A stretch of DNA of 64,000 nucleotides from contig CAVVFA010000008.1 in NCBI GenBank assembly GCA_963747345.1, forward strand, positions 372,001 through 436,000, read 5' to 3'. A program made the translations under genes and the position numbers. The notes under the pieces were generated by a model. That model saw only the letters and a list, made by a program, of their open reading frames with translations. It searched no databases and had not been told where the DNA came from. Every line of letters begins with the position of its first letter. The stretch's first letter is position 1. This DNA is from GCA-2746795 sp963747345. GTDB taxonomy: Bacteria; Chloroflexota; Anaerolineae; Promineifilales; Promineifilaceae. This document shows, in pieces, positions 9,201-16,303 of the stretch.

Positions 9201-9532
9201 AGGATGTTGTCTTGCGGGTAGCCTTCGCTGAATTTCTTTTTGACTTCGTGGGCCAGGTCGTCTTTGCTGTCTTTGGCTTCCCAGATGCCGTGCCGCAGTT
9301 TGAACTGGTCGAGGAAGACGCCGTCGGCGCGTAATGGTTTGCGCCCTTTGCGCGGTATCTGGTGCTGTTCGGCGAAGGTCCAGCCCATGCGGCTGGCGCA
9401 AGCGCGGAGCAGGTTGGCAAACTGGGGAGCGACTGCGCCTTCGTGCAGGAGGCTCATTTGCTGGATGTCGGCGAGCGCTCTGTAGTACTCTTTGACGGGC
9501 TGGTGGGTTGGTTTGAGGTTGAGTGTGGGCAT
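6299..9532 (-). pseudogene. type ISP-like restriction-modification enzyme (nuclease-like domain + N6-adenine methylase + specificity domain), many frameshifts
   Basis: Pieced together, the gene encodes about 1050 residues. The N-terminal domain (9532-9150) has ADGVF...WEAKD, a PD-(D/E)XK-like nuclease pattern. The methylase has motif I ILDPFVGTGNF (about 8500) and motif IV IIGNPPYNARQ (about 8190). The C-terminal part has the type ISP specificity-domain phrase YKLGNRSALDWVIDQY (about 6520). No helicase is present between nuclease and methylase, so it resembles the shorter single-chain members. At least ten indels break it (for example near 9150, 8970, 8340, 8060, 7910, 7790 and 6600; 7000-8060 is worst). 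Between indels the protein is well conserved and nearly full length, so sequencing error is as likely as decay. The start has an AGGGA ribosome site. Confidence 0.8.
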
Positions 9533-9626
9533 GGTCGTTCCCTTGTTTGCTTGATGGGAGGATTATAGCGGAAGGAGGGGGAGATGGGAACGATTTTTAA
9601 TTGTGAATTGTGAAGTGGGCAGTCAG

Positions 9627-9774
9627 GCTAATCTTTGGTCTTTAATCTTGGGGGGAAACGGCCGTTGTCAGTTATTCGTTCCCAGTTCTCAGTTGATTGT
9701 TAAAACGGCCGTTTCTCCAATCATCAGGCAACCAGGCTAATCTTTGGTCTTTAATCTTTGGGGGAGGAACGGCC
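9627..9774. repeat. two copies of a GGCTAATCTTTGG repeat joined to AACGGCC
   Basis: The phrase GGCTAATCTTTGGTCTTTAA followed by TCTTGGGGG occurs at about 9629-9657 and, with small changes, at 9735-9764. Further copies are at about 10599 and 11223. Each copy runs directly into AACGGCCGTT or a truncated AACGGCC. The spacer (9533-9821) holds no gene other than this, but it carries the promoter of the next gene. Confidence 0.6.
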
Positions 9775-9783
9775 AAAATTGTA

Positions 9784-9792
9784 TGCTATAAT
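9784..9792 (+). promoter_or_regulatory. extended -10 promoter for the TumA/TumE-like pair
   Basis: TGCTATAAT is a perfect extended -10 element 29 bases before the ATG of the first gene, with no good -35. A GGAG ribosome site follows (GTAAAGGAGCGTTAGGACG before the ATG). Confidence 0.55.
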
Positions 9793-9821
9793 GCGTTGGT
9801 AAAGGAGCGTTAGGACGAATT

Positions 9822-10091
9822 ATGAATACATATGAACTTGTTGTTGAAATGAAAATGCTGGAACGTCGCCTTACTCTTTATGAGGAAAAATACGGCATTT
9901 TGAGTCAAGACTTTTATGATGCGCTTATGAATGGAAGCTTGGCGCGGTATGACGAATATGATGAAACGCGCATAGATTTCAGCCGTTGGAAAGGCATTTA
10001 CGAAACATGGCAGCGCCGCAAGCAAAAATATGATGCCCAAATCAAGGGGCAGGATATTGCCGATTCTCTCCGACTCCAACCAGCCTACTAA
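9822..10091 (+). CDS. small protein, probable TumA-like antitoxin
   Basis: The protein has 89 residues, is highly charged and mostly helical: MNTYELVVEMKMLERRLTLY, with KYGILSQDFYDALMNGSL in the middle and an amphipathic helix at RKQKYDAQIKGQD. I do not recognise it by motif alone. Its place 2 bases before a TumE-type toxin gene and its size suggest the cognate antitoxin. The phrase KYGxxSxxFYDALMNG followed by a helix is typical of small partners of single-domain toxins. It is transcribed from the extended -10 promoter just upstream. Confidence 0.6.
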   Translation: MNTYELVVEMKMLERRLTLYEEKYGILSQDFYDALMNGSLARYDEYDETRIDFSRWKGIYETWQRRKQKYDAQIKGQDIADSLRLQPAY

Positions 10092-10093
10092 AG

Positions 10094-10528
10094 ATGACAG
10101 ACAATCCGCTGGCCTCTCTTGCCAGTTACAGCCAGTTCTTGGCAGCACAATTAAATCGGGCTGATGTGGTACATACTACCTTAACAGTCTGGTCTACCAG
10201 CCCTTACACTGGTGTTGCTGAAGGTGAAGTGATATTCATAGCTGGATTTCGTTTACGTATGCGTGAGGAACTTGATTTTGATGAGCAGATCATCGCGTCT
10301 TACGGATACGAAATATACAAAGAAGCAGAAAAATTGTATTGGTATGATGATTTTCCCCATCCCAATGATCCTACATTAGCTGCTACCTATCCACATCACA
10401 AACATGTACCGCCCAATATCAAAAAGAATCGTATTCCTGCCCCAGGTTTGAGCTTCGAGAACCCTAATTTGCCCCTAATCCTTCAAGAGATGGAAGCGGT
10501 AATGGTTCAAATGAAGCACGACAATTAA
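10094..10528 (+). CDS. TumE-family (DUF6516) toxin
   Basis: This 144-residue protein carries the hallmark string of the family. IASYGYEIYKEAEKLYWYDD runs into FPHPNDPTLAATYPHHKHVP and then NRIPAPGLSFENPNLPLIL. The conserved Tyr, Trp and His residues (YWYDDFPHP, YPHHKH) are all present. Family members are annotated as toxins of two-gene systems, and the molecular target is not evident from sequence. The gene follows the small antitoxin-like gene with a 2-base gap and no separate promoter. It ends in a spacer with a GGCTAATC repeat and two AACGGCCGTT palindromes. Confidence 0.78.
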   Translation: MTDNPLASLASYSQFLAAQLNRADVVHTTLTVWSTSPYTGVAEGEVIFIAGFRLRMREELDFDEQIIASYGYEIYKEAEKLYWYDDFPHPNDPTLAATYPHHKHVPPNIKKNRIPAPGLSFENPNLPLILQEMEAVMVQMKHDN

Positions 10529-10678
10529 TTGTGTAAGTGGGGGTAAGCCGACAATCGTTAATCGAGTAACGGCCGTTTCTCCAACCATCAGGCAGGCGGC
10601 TAATCTTTGATCTTCAATCTTGGGGGAGAAACGGCCGTTATAGATTATGAAGTGTACGCGCGGGGAAAATCGTCAGCT
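10529..10678. repeat. GGCTAATCTTTGATC repeat with two AACGGCCGTT palindromes
   Basis: This is the convergent spacer between the TumE-like and DUF2442 genes. AACGGCCGTT occurs at about 10570 and 10632. The third copy of the GGCTAATCTTTGG-type repeat is at 10598-10630. There is no gene. Confidence 0.5.
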
Positions 10679-10945
10679 CTAAGCCAATTTAGCTAAGTCA
10701 AGAAGATGTTCGATTTCTACGCCGTTATCTAAGTCGTCCCAGTAAATCGCAAATCCACCTGGCTCAATGCTCCAATTTTCTCGCTCGTGGGCTGGTGCTT
10801 GAAGCAGCCATTGCAACCAAGAGATGTTTCCCATCGGCACGCTAATCATACGACCATCATTCAATGTCACTTGCAAATTATCGTAAGTAAACGACACATG
10901 CGTGGCTGCTGCTTGTTCCACAATATTATTGGCTGAAGTAATCAT
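10679..10945 (-). CDS. DUF2442 domain protein
   Basis: The 88-residue protein has the DUF2442 layout: VTLNDGRMISVPMGNISWLQ, then a helix around APAHERENW, then PGGFAIYWDDLDNGVEIEHL. The YWDDLDxxVEIExLL end is the clearest family mark. It overlaps the preceding DUF4160 gene by 20 bases, so the two are translationally coupled. DUF4160-DUF2442 pairs are widespread, look like toxin-antitoxin or regulatory modules and lie near other such pairs, but their function is not established. Confidence 0.8.
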   Translation of the reverse strand: MITSANNIVEQAAATHVSFTYDNLQVTLNDGRMISVPMGNISWLQWLLQAPAHERENWSIEPGGFAIYWDDLDNGVEIEHLLDLAKLA

Positions 10946-11159
10946 TCCACATCTCCAATAGTCTATCCTGATGCTGTCGTGTCAGTCGTAAAATCTTGTT
11001 CAACTCGGATGGATTGTAGCCCTGACTTTTCTGAATCGAAATAGGCTGTAACCAAATCTTTACCACATTTTCCGCTTTTATGACATGAACATGTGGTGGT
11101 TCATAAATATCGGATGCATAAAAGCGAAATTTGTATCCATCAATCATCACTGTTGGCAT
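10926..11159 (-). CDS. DUF4160 domain protein
   Basis: The 77-residue protein reads MPTVMIDGYKFRFYASDIYE, then PPHVHVIKAENVVKIWLQPI, and ends RLLEMWNDYF. The phrase EPPHVHV after a short beta-hairpin and the final helix are typical of DUF4160. It is the first gene of a two-gene operon with DUF2442. An AGGGA-like ribosome site precedes the start. The pattern of tiny coupled genes within 8 kb (HigBA, TumEA-like, DUF4160/DUF2442) suggests an island of conflict modules. Confidence 0.8.
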   Translation of the reverse strand: MPTVMIDGYKFRFYASDIYEPPHVHVIKAENVVKIWLQPISIQKSQGYNPSELNKILRLTRQHQDRLLEMWNDYFSQ

Positions 11160-11427
11160 TAAATCCCTCCGTGTAAATGATTATAACATAAGTCCAAAGA
11201 GGGTTAATAACAATGACTCCAGCGGGGCTAATCTTTGGTCTTTAATCTTGGGGGGAAAACGGCCGCCAGTAAGCCCTATCAATTTCTCTAACAGATCACG
11301 GAACTTTAAAATGAAAAGGGTGTGTTTTGATATTCAGTTGAAAGGTGGAGTGAGCACGCCCACGTGCGAACGGGTGACGGCACGTGGGCGTGCCTACTCC
11401 ACTAACTCATTTGAAACGCACCCAAAT
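11160..11427. repeat. spacer with GGCTAATC repeat and CACGTGGGCGTGC inverted repeat
   Basis: There is no gene in this spacer. The fourth GGCTAATCTTTGG-type repeat is at 11224-11252, followed by AACGGCCGCC, a mutated palindrome. At about 11345-11403 GGAGTGAGCACGCCCACGTG pairs with GGCACGTGGGCGTGCCTACT, giving a 50-60 base hairpin. A related hairpin with the same words occurs at 59.7 kb. Confidence 0.6.
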
Positions 11428-11466
11428 GAAAAACGGCCGTTTTCGATGGAAACGGCCGTTTCAAAA
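11428..11466 (-). terminator. hairpin formed by two AACGGCCGTT palindromes
   Basis: Two copies of AAACGGCCGTTT, 8 bases apart, can pair with each other into a long stem. On the minus strand the structure lies about 20 bases after the stop of the alpha/beta hydrolase and is followed by a T-rich stretch. The same arrangement is found at 62.6 kb. Confidence 0.5.
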
Positions 11467-11487
11467 TCATCCTCACGAACTTACCAA

Positions 11488-12438
11488 CTACTCAGGCAGT
11501 TCCTGTTCAAAAAACGCGGTGGCAATCTTCGGATTGTCGATGAGGTATTGGTAGCCGCCAAAATGATCTGTGGCTTCTACAAACAGTGGGCCACGGGCAT
11601 TGGGAGTGACTTCAGCCATTTGCGCCACATCTTCTGCATCACCCCACGGGTCGTTGTTGCCCTGGATGAACAGGACAGGTGTGTTGCCCGCGCCGGCGGC
11701 GGCAAACGCTGGTCGGTAGGCAGAGAAGTACATGCCGCCTGCTACCTGGAACATAAATTCGGTTAGCGGCATAACGGCCGTGCTCAACAATCCCAAGATG
11801 TCCCGCCCATATTTTTGGCTGTAAACAGAAGCCGTCATCGGCTGCACGGCAATGCCCGCTTTAATCCGATCTGTTTGGGGCAGCGCATAGAGTAAGCTGT
11901 TGGCTCCCATCGAGAAGCCAATGACACCAATGCGCTCAGAATCTACGTCAGAACGGACATTGAGATACGCCAGTGCGCCCAGTAAATCGTTCGCTTCGTC
12001 CTGGCCAAAGGCAATCGGTGGCGCGGCGGCGCTTTCGCCATGATTCCGCATATCGTACATGAGCACGTTAAAGCCGTCTTGCTGCAAAGAAAAGGCAAGA
12101 CGCAACAAATCAACTGGTTTGCGTCTGGTTACTTCGGAGAACAAATCATCAGCTACTTCGCCCAGCCGATTCCAGGGCCAGCCGTGGATGAGGACGATGG
12201 TTGCCCCTTTGCGTGTGGTATCGGCGGCGGGGATAAACCAGCCAGCAATGCGAACGCCATCTTGTGCCGGGAACTGAATGTCGTCGTAGGCCAATCCTAA
12301 ATCGCCAGGGGTGGCCCATAAGGCGGGTCGCGGTGGATTAACAAGTCGCTTGGCAATAGCAAAGGCGAGGGCGGTGACGATGCCGACAATGAGCCCTAAC
12401 AGCCAGAAAAACCAACGTATTGATCGTCTAAAATTCAT
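11488..12438 (-). CDS. membrane-anchored alpha/beta hydrolase
   Basis: The protein (about 316 residues) has one N-terminal membrane segment (about residues 9-30) and then an alpha/beta hydrolase domain outside the membrane. The nucleophile elbow is GFSMG, preceded by an oxyanion-loop region IVLIHGWPWNR. The acid is likely the Asp in QGNNDPWGD and the base the His in ATDHFGG. This resembles serine hydrolases of the BAAT/dienelactone or Bem46-like groups, and the substrate cannot be inferred. The start at 12438 was chosen over an upstream in-frame ATG because AGGAGG lies 6 bases before it. Confidence 0.82.
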   Translation of the reverse strand: MNFRRSIRWFFWLLGLIVGIVTALAFAIAKRLVNPPRPALWATPGDLGLAYDDIQFPAQDGVRIAGWFIPAADTTRKGATIVLIHGWPWNRLGEVADDLFSEVTRRKPVDLLRLAFSLQQDGFNVLMYDMRNHGESAAAPPIAFGQDEANDLLGALAYLNVRSDVDSERIGVIGFSMGANSLLYALPQTDRIKAGIAVQPMTASVYSQKYGRDILGLLSTAVMPLTEFMFQVAGGMYFSAYRPAFAAAGAGNTPVLFIQGNNDPWGDAEDVAQMAEVTPNARGPLFVEATDHFGGYQYLIDNPKIATAFFEQELPE

Positions 12439-12647
12439 GAAAAACCTCCTAACGGTTGCAAAGTTGCAAGGGTGCATGGTGATGGGAGCGTCGTGTGTGC
12501 TTTGCCCCTTTGCCCCTCTGCCACCTTGCCCTCTTTTTATTTGGAACGTATTCTCATTATACCTGAACTCGATTTTTTGTGCGGATGAAAAAATGGGTTA
12601 AACTGGAAACAAATTAAGCAGCAGTAACGGATTGAGCAGGGCAAAAT

Positions 12648-13925
12648 ATGGTACCAACACGAGTTGAGACATTATTCCAGCAGGCAGAAACGGCCGTTAA
12701 ATCAAACCAGTTTTGGCAAGCGGCAGAACTCTACACAGAGGTTCTCGCAGAAACATCCCCCCAAACGACAGATATAGAAATCAAAGAAATACGGTTGGCC
12801 GCGTTGCGGGAACGGGGTCGTTTGCTTGGTCTTTTGGGTGAGCAAGTGGCAGCATTGTATGCGTATGAACAATACCTACGCGAAGCCGGAAGCGGCGTTC
12901 ATGCCGTTAATGCCCGGGTGTCAATTGCTGATCAATGTTGCCGCCTCGGTCAGTTTGAACGGGCTTTAGCGGTATGCCAGGAAGCGCTCGACCTCTCTGA
13001 TTCGCTCGATTACAAAGTGGGCCGCGCCCAAGCGTTGGCGGGTATCGGCAGCATCTATGTCACGCTGGGGCGCACAGAAGAAGCCGCAGATAAGTTGAGC
13101 CAGGCGACTGTTTTGTATGAACAAGTGGGCGATGTGTCTGGTCAGGTACGGTCGCTCACGGAAAAAGGTGTGGCTTACGGCAGCAGTGGTCAGTTTGATA
13201 AAGCGCTCGACGTTTTTACGATTAGTCTAAAACTGGCGCAGCAAATGAATCGTCAGGATCGGTATGTCATCACCCTCAATAACTTGGGGGAATGTTATCG
13301 ACATCTTTACGCTTTTGATCAAGCCATCGCTTATCATGAAGAAGCGTTAGGGCTGGCTCAAAAAAGCAGGCTCCGGTATGTTGAAGCTGATATTTTGCGT
13401 AATCTCGGCTTGAGTATGCGTGAATTAGGCCGTATGGATGAGGCGCTTGATTATTTGCGTCAAGCGTTGGCGATTTGTGAAGAGATTGAAAATTTGGATA
13501 TGGAATTGCACACCCTGTATGGGCTATCTATCACAGAAGCACTGCATGGGGAATTGGAAACGGCCGTTGAGCATTCCCAACGCCTCTATGACCAAGCAGA
13601 TTCCGATGATTTACGCGGACACAAAGCCAGAGCCTTATACGCCCAAGGTATCGTCGCCCAAAAACATGGCTACCCGCATGGCGCAGAAGAGTTGTGGCAC
13701 CGCGCCCTCTTCCTCGCTCATGAAACAGACCGGCGTACCTTGTTGTGGCAAATCCATGCGAGTTTAGCCGAAATAGCAGATAACGACGGGCTGGCTCTCG
13801 TCCATTACCGCATCGCTGGCGAAGTCCTGCGTCAAATGGCCGAACCCATCGAAGACAAAGCGCTCCGCAAAACATTCCTCAATGCCCCCGCCATCAAATA
13901 TATCCTCGATAAAAGTACAAGTTAA
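12648..13925 (+). CDS. tetratricopeptide repeat protein
   Basis: The protein has 425 residues and is almost entirely TPR helices. At least eight repeats can be seen, for example YKVGRAQALAGIGSIYVTLG, then RYVITLNNLGECYRHLYAFD, then YVEADILRNLGLSMRELGRM, each with the small-residue spacing of the TPR consensus. There is no signal peptide, membrane segment or catalytic domain, so it is a cytoplasmic protein-interaction scaffold. It is transcribed rightwards between two leftward genes. The hairpin spacer beginning at its stop codon probably ends the transcript. Two AACGGCCGTT copies inside it are read as ETAV. Confidence 0.85.
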   Translation: MVPTRVETLFQQAETAVKSNQFWQAAELYTEVLAETSPQTTDIEIKEIRLAALRERGRLLGLLGEQVAALYAYEQYLREAGSGVHAVNARVSIADQCCRLGQFERALAVCQEALDLSDSLDYKVGRAQALAGIGSIYVTLGRTEEAADKLSQATVLYEQVGDVSGQVRSLTEKGVAYGSSGQFDKALDVFTISLKLAQQMNRQDRYVITLNNLGECYRHLYAFDQAIAYHEEALGLAQKSRLRYVEADILRNLGLSMRELGRMDEALDYLRQALAICEEIENLDMELHTLYGLSITEALHGELETAVEHSQRLYDQADSDDLRGHKARALYAQGIVAQKHGYPHGAEELWHRALFLAHETDRRTLLWQIHASLAEIADNDGLALVHYRIAGEVLRQMAEPIEDKALRKTFLNAPAIKYILDKSTS

Positions 13926-14063
13926 AAAGTTGCAGGGTTGTAGGGTAATAAGTTGCAGGGTTGTAGGGTAATAAAGTTGCAGAGTTGCAAGGTTGCAGGG
14001 TGTTGATACAGCATGTTACTTTTAATACCTTGCCACTTTGTCCCCTTGCCACTTTGCCACAAT
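13926..14063. repeat. TTGCAGGGTTG word repeat between convergent genes
   Basis: GTTGCAGGGTTGTAGGGTAA is repeated nearly three times, then followed by complementary CCTTGCCACTTTG words, so the spacer can fold as a hairpin. It begins 4 bases after the stop codon of the TPR gene and ends directly at the stop codon of the convergent PIG-L gene. Confidence 0.6.
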
Positions 14064-14909
14064 TTACGCTGGAAACAACTCCGTCTCTTTAAACCCATCT
14101 GGAACGGGCGGAACCGCCCGAATAAACGTATCTTTTGTAAAAAAGCGTTTTTGCAGTTGCACGGGCATACTGCGCGCCTGGCTTGTTCCGCCACCCTGGC
14201 TGGCATGTTGGGCGCTGGCTGCCATCTTCACATCCCAATAATCACGCCAATCAATACGAGCATGGATTTTATTCGGGGGAATACCCAATCGTGTAAAGTC
14301 GATATCTTTGTTTTTGCCTTGCGCCGTGGGGTCTTGACGGCGCAAGCGTAGTAAGGCGGTGTAGAACTTGACCATGCTGTTGGGAAAAGCTGTGTAGTAA
14401 AGCCGTTCCGGCTGATAAGGCGCGGGGCCAATTTCAGGGTATTGTTCAGGGTCGCCAGCGGCATAGAAGGCGGGCGTGGTGATCTTCCAGCAATGGATGT
14501 GGTCGGGGTGGAAGTAGCCGCCTGTTTCATCGTGGGTGATGACGACCTGCGGCTGAATTTCGCGGATAAGCTGCACAACTTTGCCGATAGCTTCGTATTC
14601 ATCGGTGTTGATGAACGCTTCGGGATGATTGTTGGCAGGATCGTTGATGTAGCCGGAATCACGGTAATTCAGCTTATGCAGCGTCACTCCGAGAATGTCC
14701 GTGGCGGCGTCTAGCTCTTTGGTGCGCACGGCAACCAATTCATTGAGGGCATCTTCGTAGCCATCAGCCACTGAGCCAGCCACACCATCGGTGGCAATGG
14801 CAACATGGACATCAACCCCTTCGGCGGCGTAACGAGCCAACGTGCCGCCGGGGCCAAAGGATTCATCATCAGGGTGGGCCAGAACGGCCAGGAGTCGTTT
14901 GTTTGTCAT
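14064..14909 (-). CDS. PIG-L family zinc-dependent deacetylase
   Basis: The protein has 281 residues. The zinc-binding motif HPDDE is at residues 12-16 (LLAVLAHPDDESFGPGGTLA). The second metal/catalytic motif is HPDH in GGYFHPDHIHCW. These identify an N-acetylglucosaminyl-type deacetylase of the PIG-L/LmbE family. The extra C-terminal region after residue 180 and the phrase TGGYFHPDHI are also seen in mycothiol/bacillithiol-related amidases (Mca, BshB-like), so a thiol-conjugate amidase is a possible role. The family does not fix the substrate. It lies in a leftward run with the hydrolase, AcpS and M16 genes, but spacers with hairpins separate them. Confidence 0.88.
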   Translation of the reverse strand: MTNKRLLAVLAHPDDESFGPGGTLARYAAEGVDVHVAIATDGVAGSVADGYEDALNELVAVRTKELDAATDILGVTLHKLNYRDSGYINDPANNHPEAFINTDEYEAIGKVVQLIREIQPQVVITHDETGGYFHPDHIHCWKITTPAFYAAGDPEQYPEIGPAPYQPERLYYTAFPNSMVKFYTALLRLRRQDPTAQGKNKDIDFTRLGIPPNKIHARIDWRDYWDVKMAASAQHASQGGGTSQARSMPVQLQKRFFTKDTFIRAVPPVPDGFKETELFPA

Positions 14910-14911
14910 AG

Positions 14912-14990
14912 TTTAAGAGTTGCAGGGTGACAAAGTTGCAAGGTTGCAGGGTGTTTAGTTACCTTGCAACCCTGCAACTTTTCCCTTTTT
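14912..14990. repeat. TTGCAGGGTGACAAAGTTGCA inverted repeat
   Basis: GTTGCAAGGTTGCAGGGTG at 14933-14951 is followed by ACCTTGCAACCCTGCAAC at 14962-14979, making a strong hairpin. It lies between the stop codon of the hydrolase upstream (14989) and the start of the PIG-L gene. Confidence 0.6.
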
Positions 14991-15741
14991 ATTTATGAAA
15001 TTCTTGCATCATGGGCAATAGGGGAACGGGGCGTAAGGTTTGGAAGGGGTGGTGTACACCAGGCAAGACGATGAGTGCGCCATTGGGCAAGATGCGGCTG
15101 ACTCGTTGGGCTTCGTTCAGTGGCACAAGCTCATCCCGATCACCCACGCTGATGAGGGTGGGTGTTTGCACCCGTTTGATGTCGCTTTCTGTAATGCCTT
15201 TGGTAACGAGGGTGCTGGTTAGGTCGGCCGCCTGTCGGACGAGAATGCGCCAATGGCGAGCTCCGTGATCTTGCGCGAGTTGGTCGGCGTAGGTTGGCAC
15301 TTTTTTCGCCATTTCATCGGGATCGAGTTGATTCCGCATTTGGGAGGCTGATTCTTGAGTCCAATAAATTTTGGTGCTGTGCATGAGCAGGGTTTTTACT
15401 AGCCGTGGTTGGGCGGCGGCCAGCATGAGGCCCAAGTAGCCACCAATGCTATAACCGGCAGCATGGATGGCGGGCGCATTGAGGTATTCGAGCAGGCCGA
15501 TAATGTCTTTTAACATGCGCTCTGGCTGTAAATCTAGGGCATTGTTTTCAGAACGGCCGTGGCTGCGTAAATCCATGAGAACGAGACGGTGAGTTTCAGA
15601 CAGGGGGCGAATAAATGATTTCCACTGCCTACTAATGGCACCGATAAGGCCAGGCAGGAGCAGGAGTACCTCTTTGCTGGTGTCTGTGCCATAAACTTCG
15701 TAATAAATTTGGGTTCCGTCGTCTGCTGTCCAAGTGCTCAT
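14989..15741 (-). CDS. alpha/beta hydrolase
   Basis: This is a 250-residue soluble hydrolase of the classical alpha/beta fold. The oxyanion loop region is LLLPGLIGAIS. A typical HRLVLMDLRSHGRSENN strand precedes the lid. The nucleophile elbow is GYSIGG, with the catalytic serine in AAGYSIGGYLGLMLA. The acid is in VGDRDELVP, and the base is one of the two His in GVHHPFQT. The order and spacing match esterases and lyases of the haloalkane dehalogenase/MhpC group, and the substrate is unknown. The gene is followed by a TTGCAGGG hairpin. Confidence 0.85.
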   Translation of the reverse strand: MSTWTADDGTQIYYEVYGTDTSKEVLLLLPGLIGAISRQWKSFIRPLSETHRLVLMDLRSHGRSENNALDLQPERMLKDIIGLLEYLNAPAIHAAGYSIGGYLGLMLAAAQPRLVKTLLMHSTKIYWTQESASQMRNQLDPDEMAKKVPTYADQLAQDHGARHWRILVRQAADLTSTLVTKGITESDIKRVQTPTLISVGDRDELVPLNEAQRVSRILPNGALIVLPGVHHPFQTLRPVPLLPMMQEFHK

Positions 15742-15794
15742 GTTTACGTCCTTTTTATTATTGATCTACAAATTGCGCAGAATACGCAGATTTT

Positions 15795-16184
15795 TTAGGT
15801 GGAGGTTTGTGGTTGTTGTGTTGTGTTTAAGGCAACTGCGAAACCAATGGCGTGGGTGGTGGTGTGGGAGATGCTGATAGACCATTGGGTGAGACCTTGC
15901 TGTTCTGCTATTTGTTTTGCGTTGTTATGTAAAACTAACTCAGGTTTACCACGTTCGTCGTTGATGACCTCAATGTCTGTCCAGGTAATATCACCGATGC
16001 CGGTGCCGAGAGCTTTGCTGACGGCTTCTTTGATGGCATAGCGTCCAGCAAGACTGGGGAGTTTGCCCGCGCAGTAGGTTTGTTCTTGAGGCGTAAAGAT
16101 GCGGTTGCACAATTTATCACCGAAGCGGTTGAGGCTGCGCTCGATGCGGTCTATTTCGATGATGTCTACGCCGGTTGCTAACAT
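15795..16184 (-). CDS. acpS: holo-[acyl-carrier-protein] synthase
   Basis: The 129-residue enzyme transfers 4'-phosphopantetheine from CoA to acyl carrier protein, activating it for fatty-acid synthesis. Family marks are all present: GVDIIEIDRI at residues 5-14 with the metal-binding Asp, FTPQEQTYC, then RYAIKEAVSKALGTGIG (normally FAxKEAxxKALGTG) with the catalytic Glu-Lys pair, and SISHTTTHAIGFAVA at the end. Size matches the family (about 120-130). It sits in a leftward run of genes. The preceding spacer has a CGTTCCACGC hairpin and a CTTCGACAAGCTCAG copy. Confidence 0.95.
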   Translation of the reverse strand: MLATGVDIIEIDRIERSLNRFGDKLCNRIFTPQEQTYCAGKLPSLAGRYAIKEAVSKALGTGIGDITWTDIEVINDERGKPELVLHNNAKQIAEQQGLTQWSISISHTTTHAIGFAVALNTTQQPQTST

Positions 16185-16221
16185 AGTTTATATGAGATGT
16201 GGGGCGCGGAGCGCCGTGTTT

Positions 16222-16290
16222 ATCGTTCCACGCAGAGCGTGGAACGAGTGAGAAAACGAGTGAGAAACCGGACTTCGACAAGCTCAGCCC
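16222..16290. repeat. CGTTCCACGC hairpin plus CTTCGACAAGCTCAG copy
   Basis: CGTTCCACGC and GCGTGGAACG (16220-16245) form a 10-bp stem with a 3-base loop. A partly repeated GAGTGAGAAA word follows. ACTTCGACAAGCTCAGCCCA at about 16271-16290 is a copy of the dispersed repeat also seen at 41.9, 59.9 and 60.3 kb. Confidence 0.6.
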
Positions 16291-16303
16291 ACGATTACCT
16301 ATT

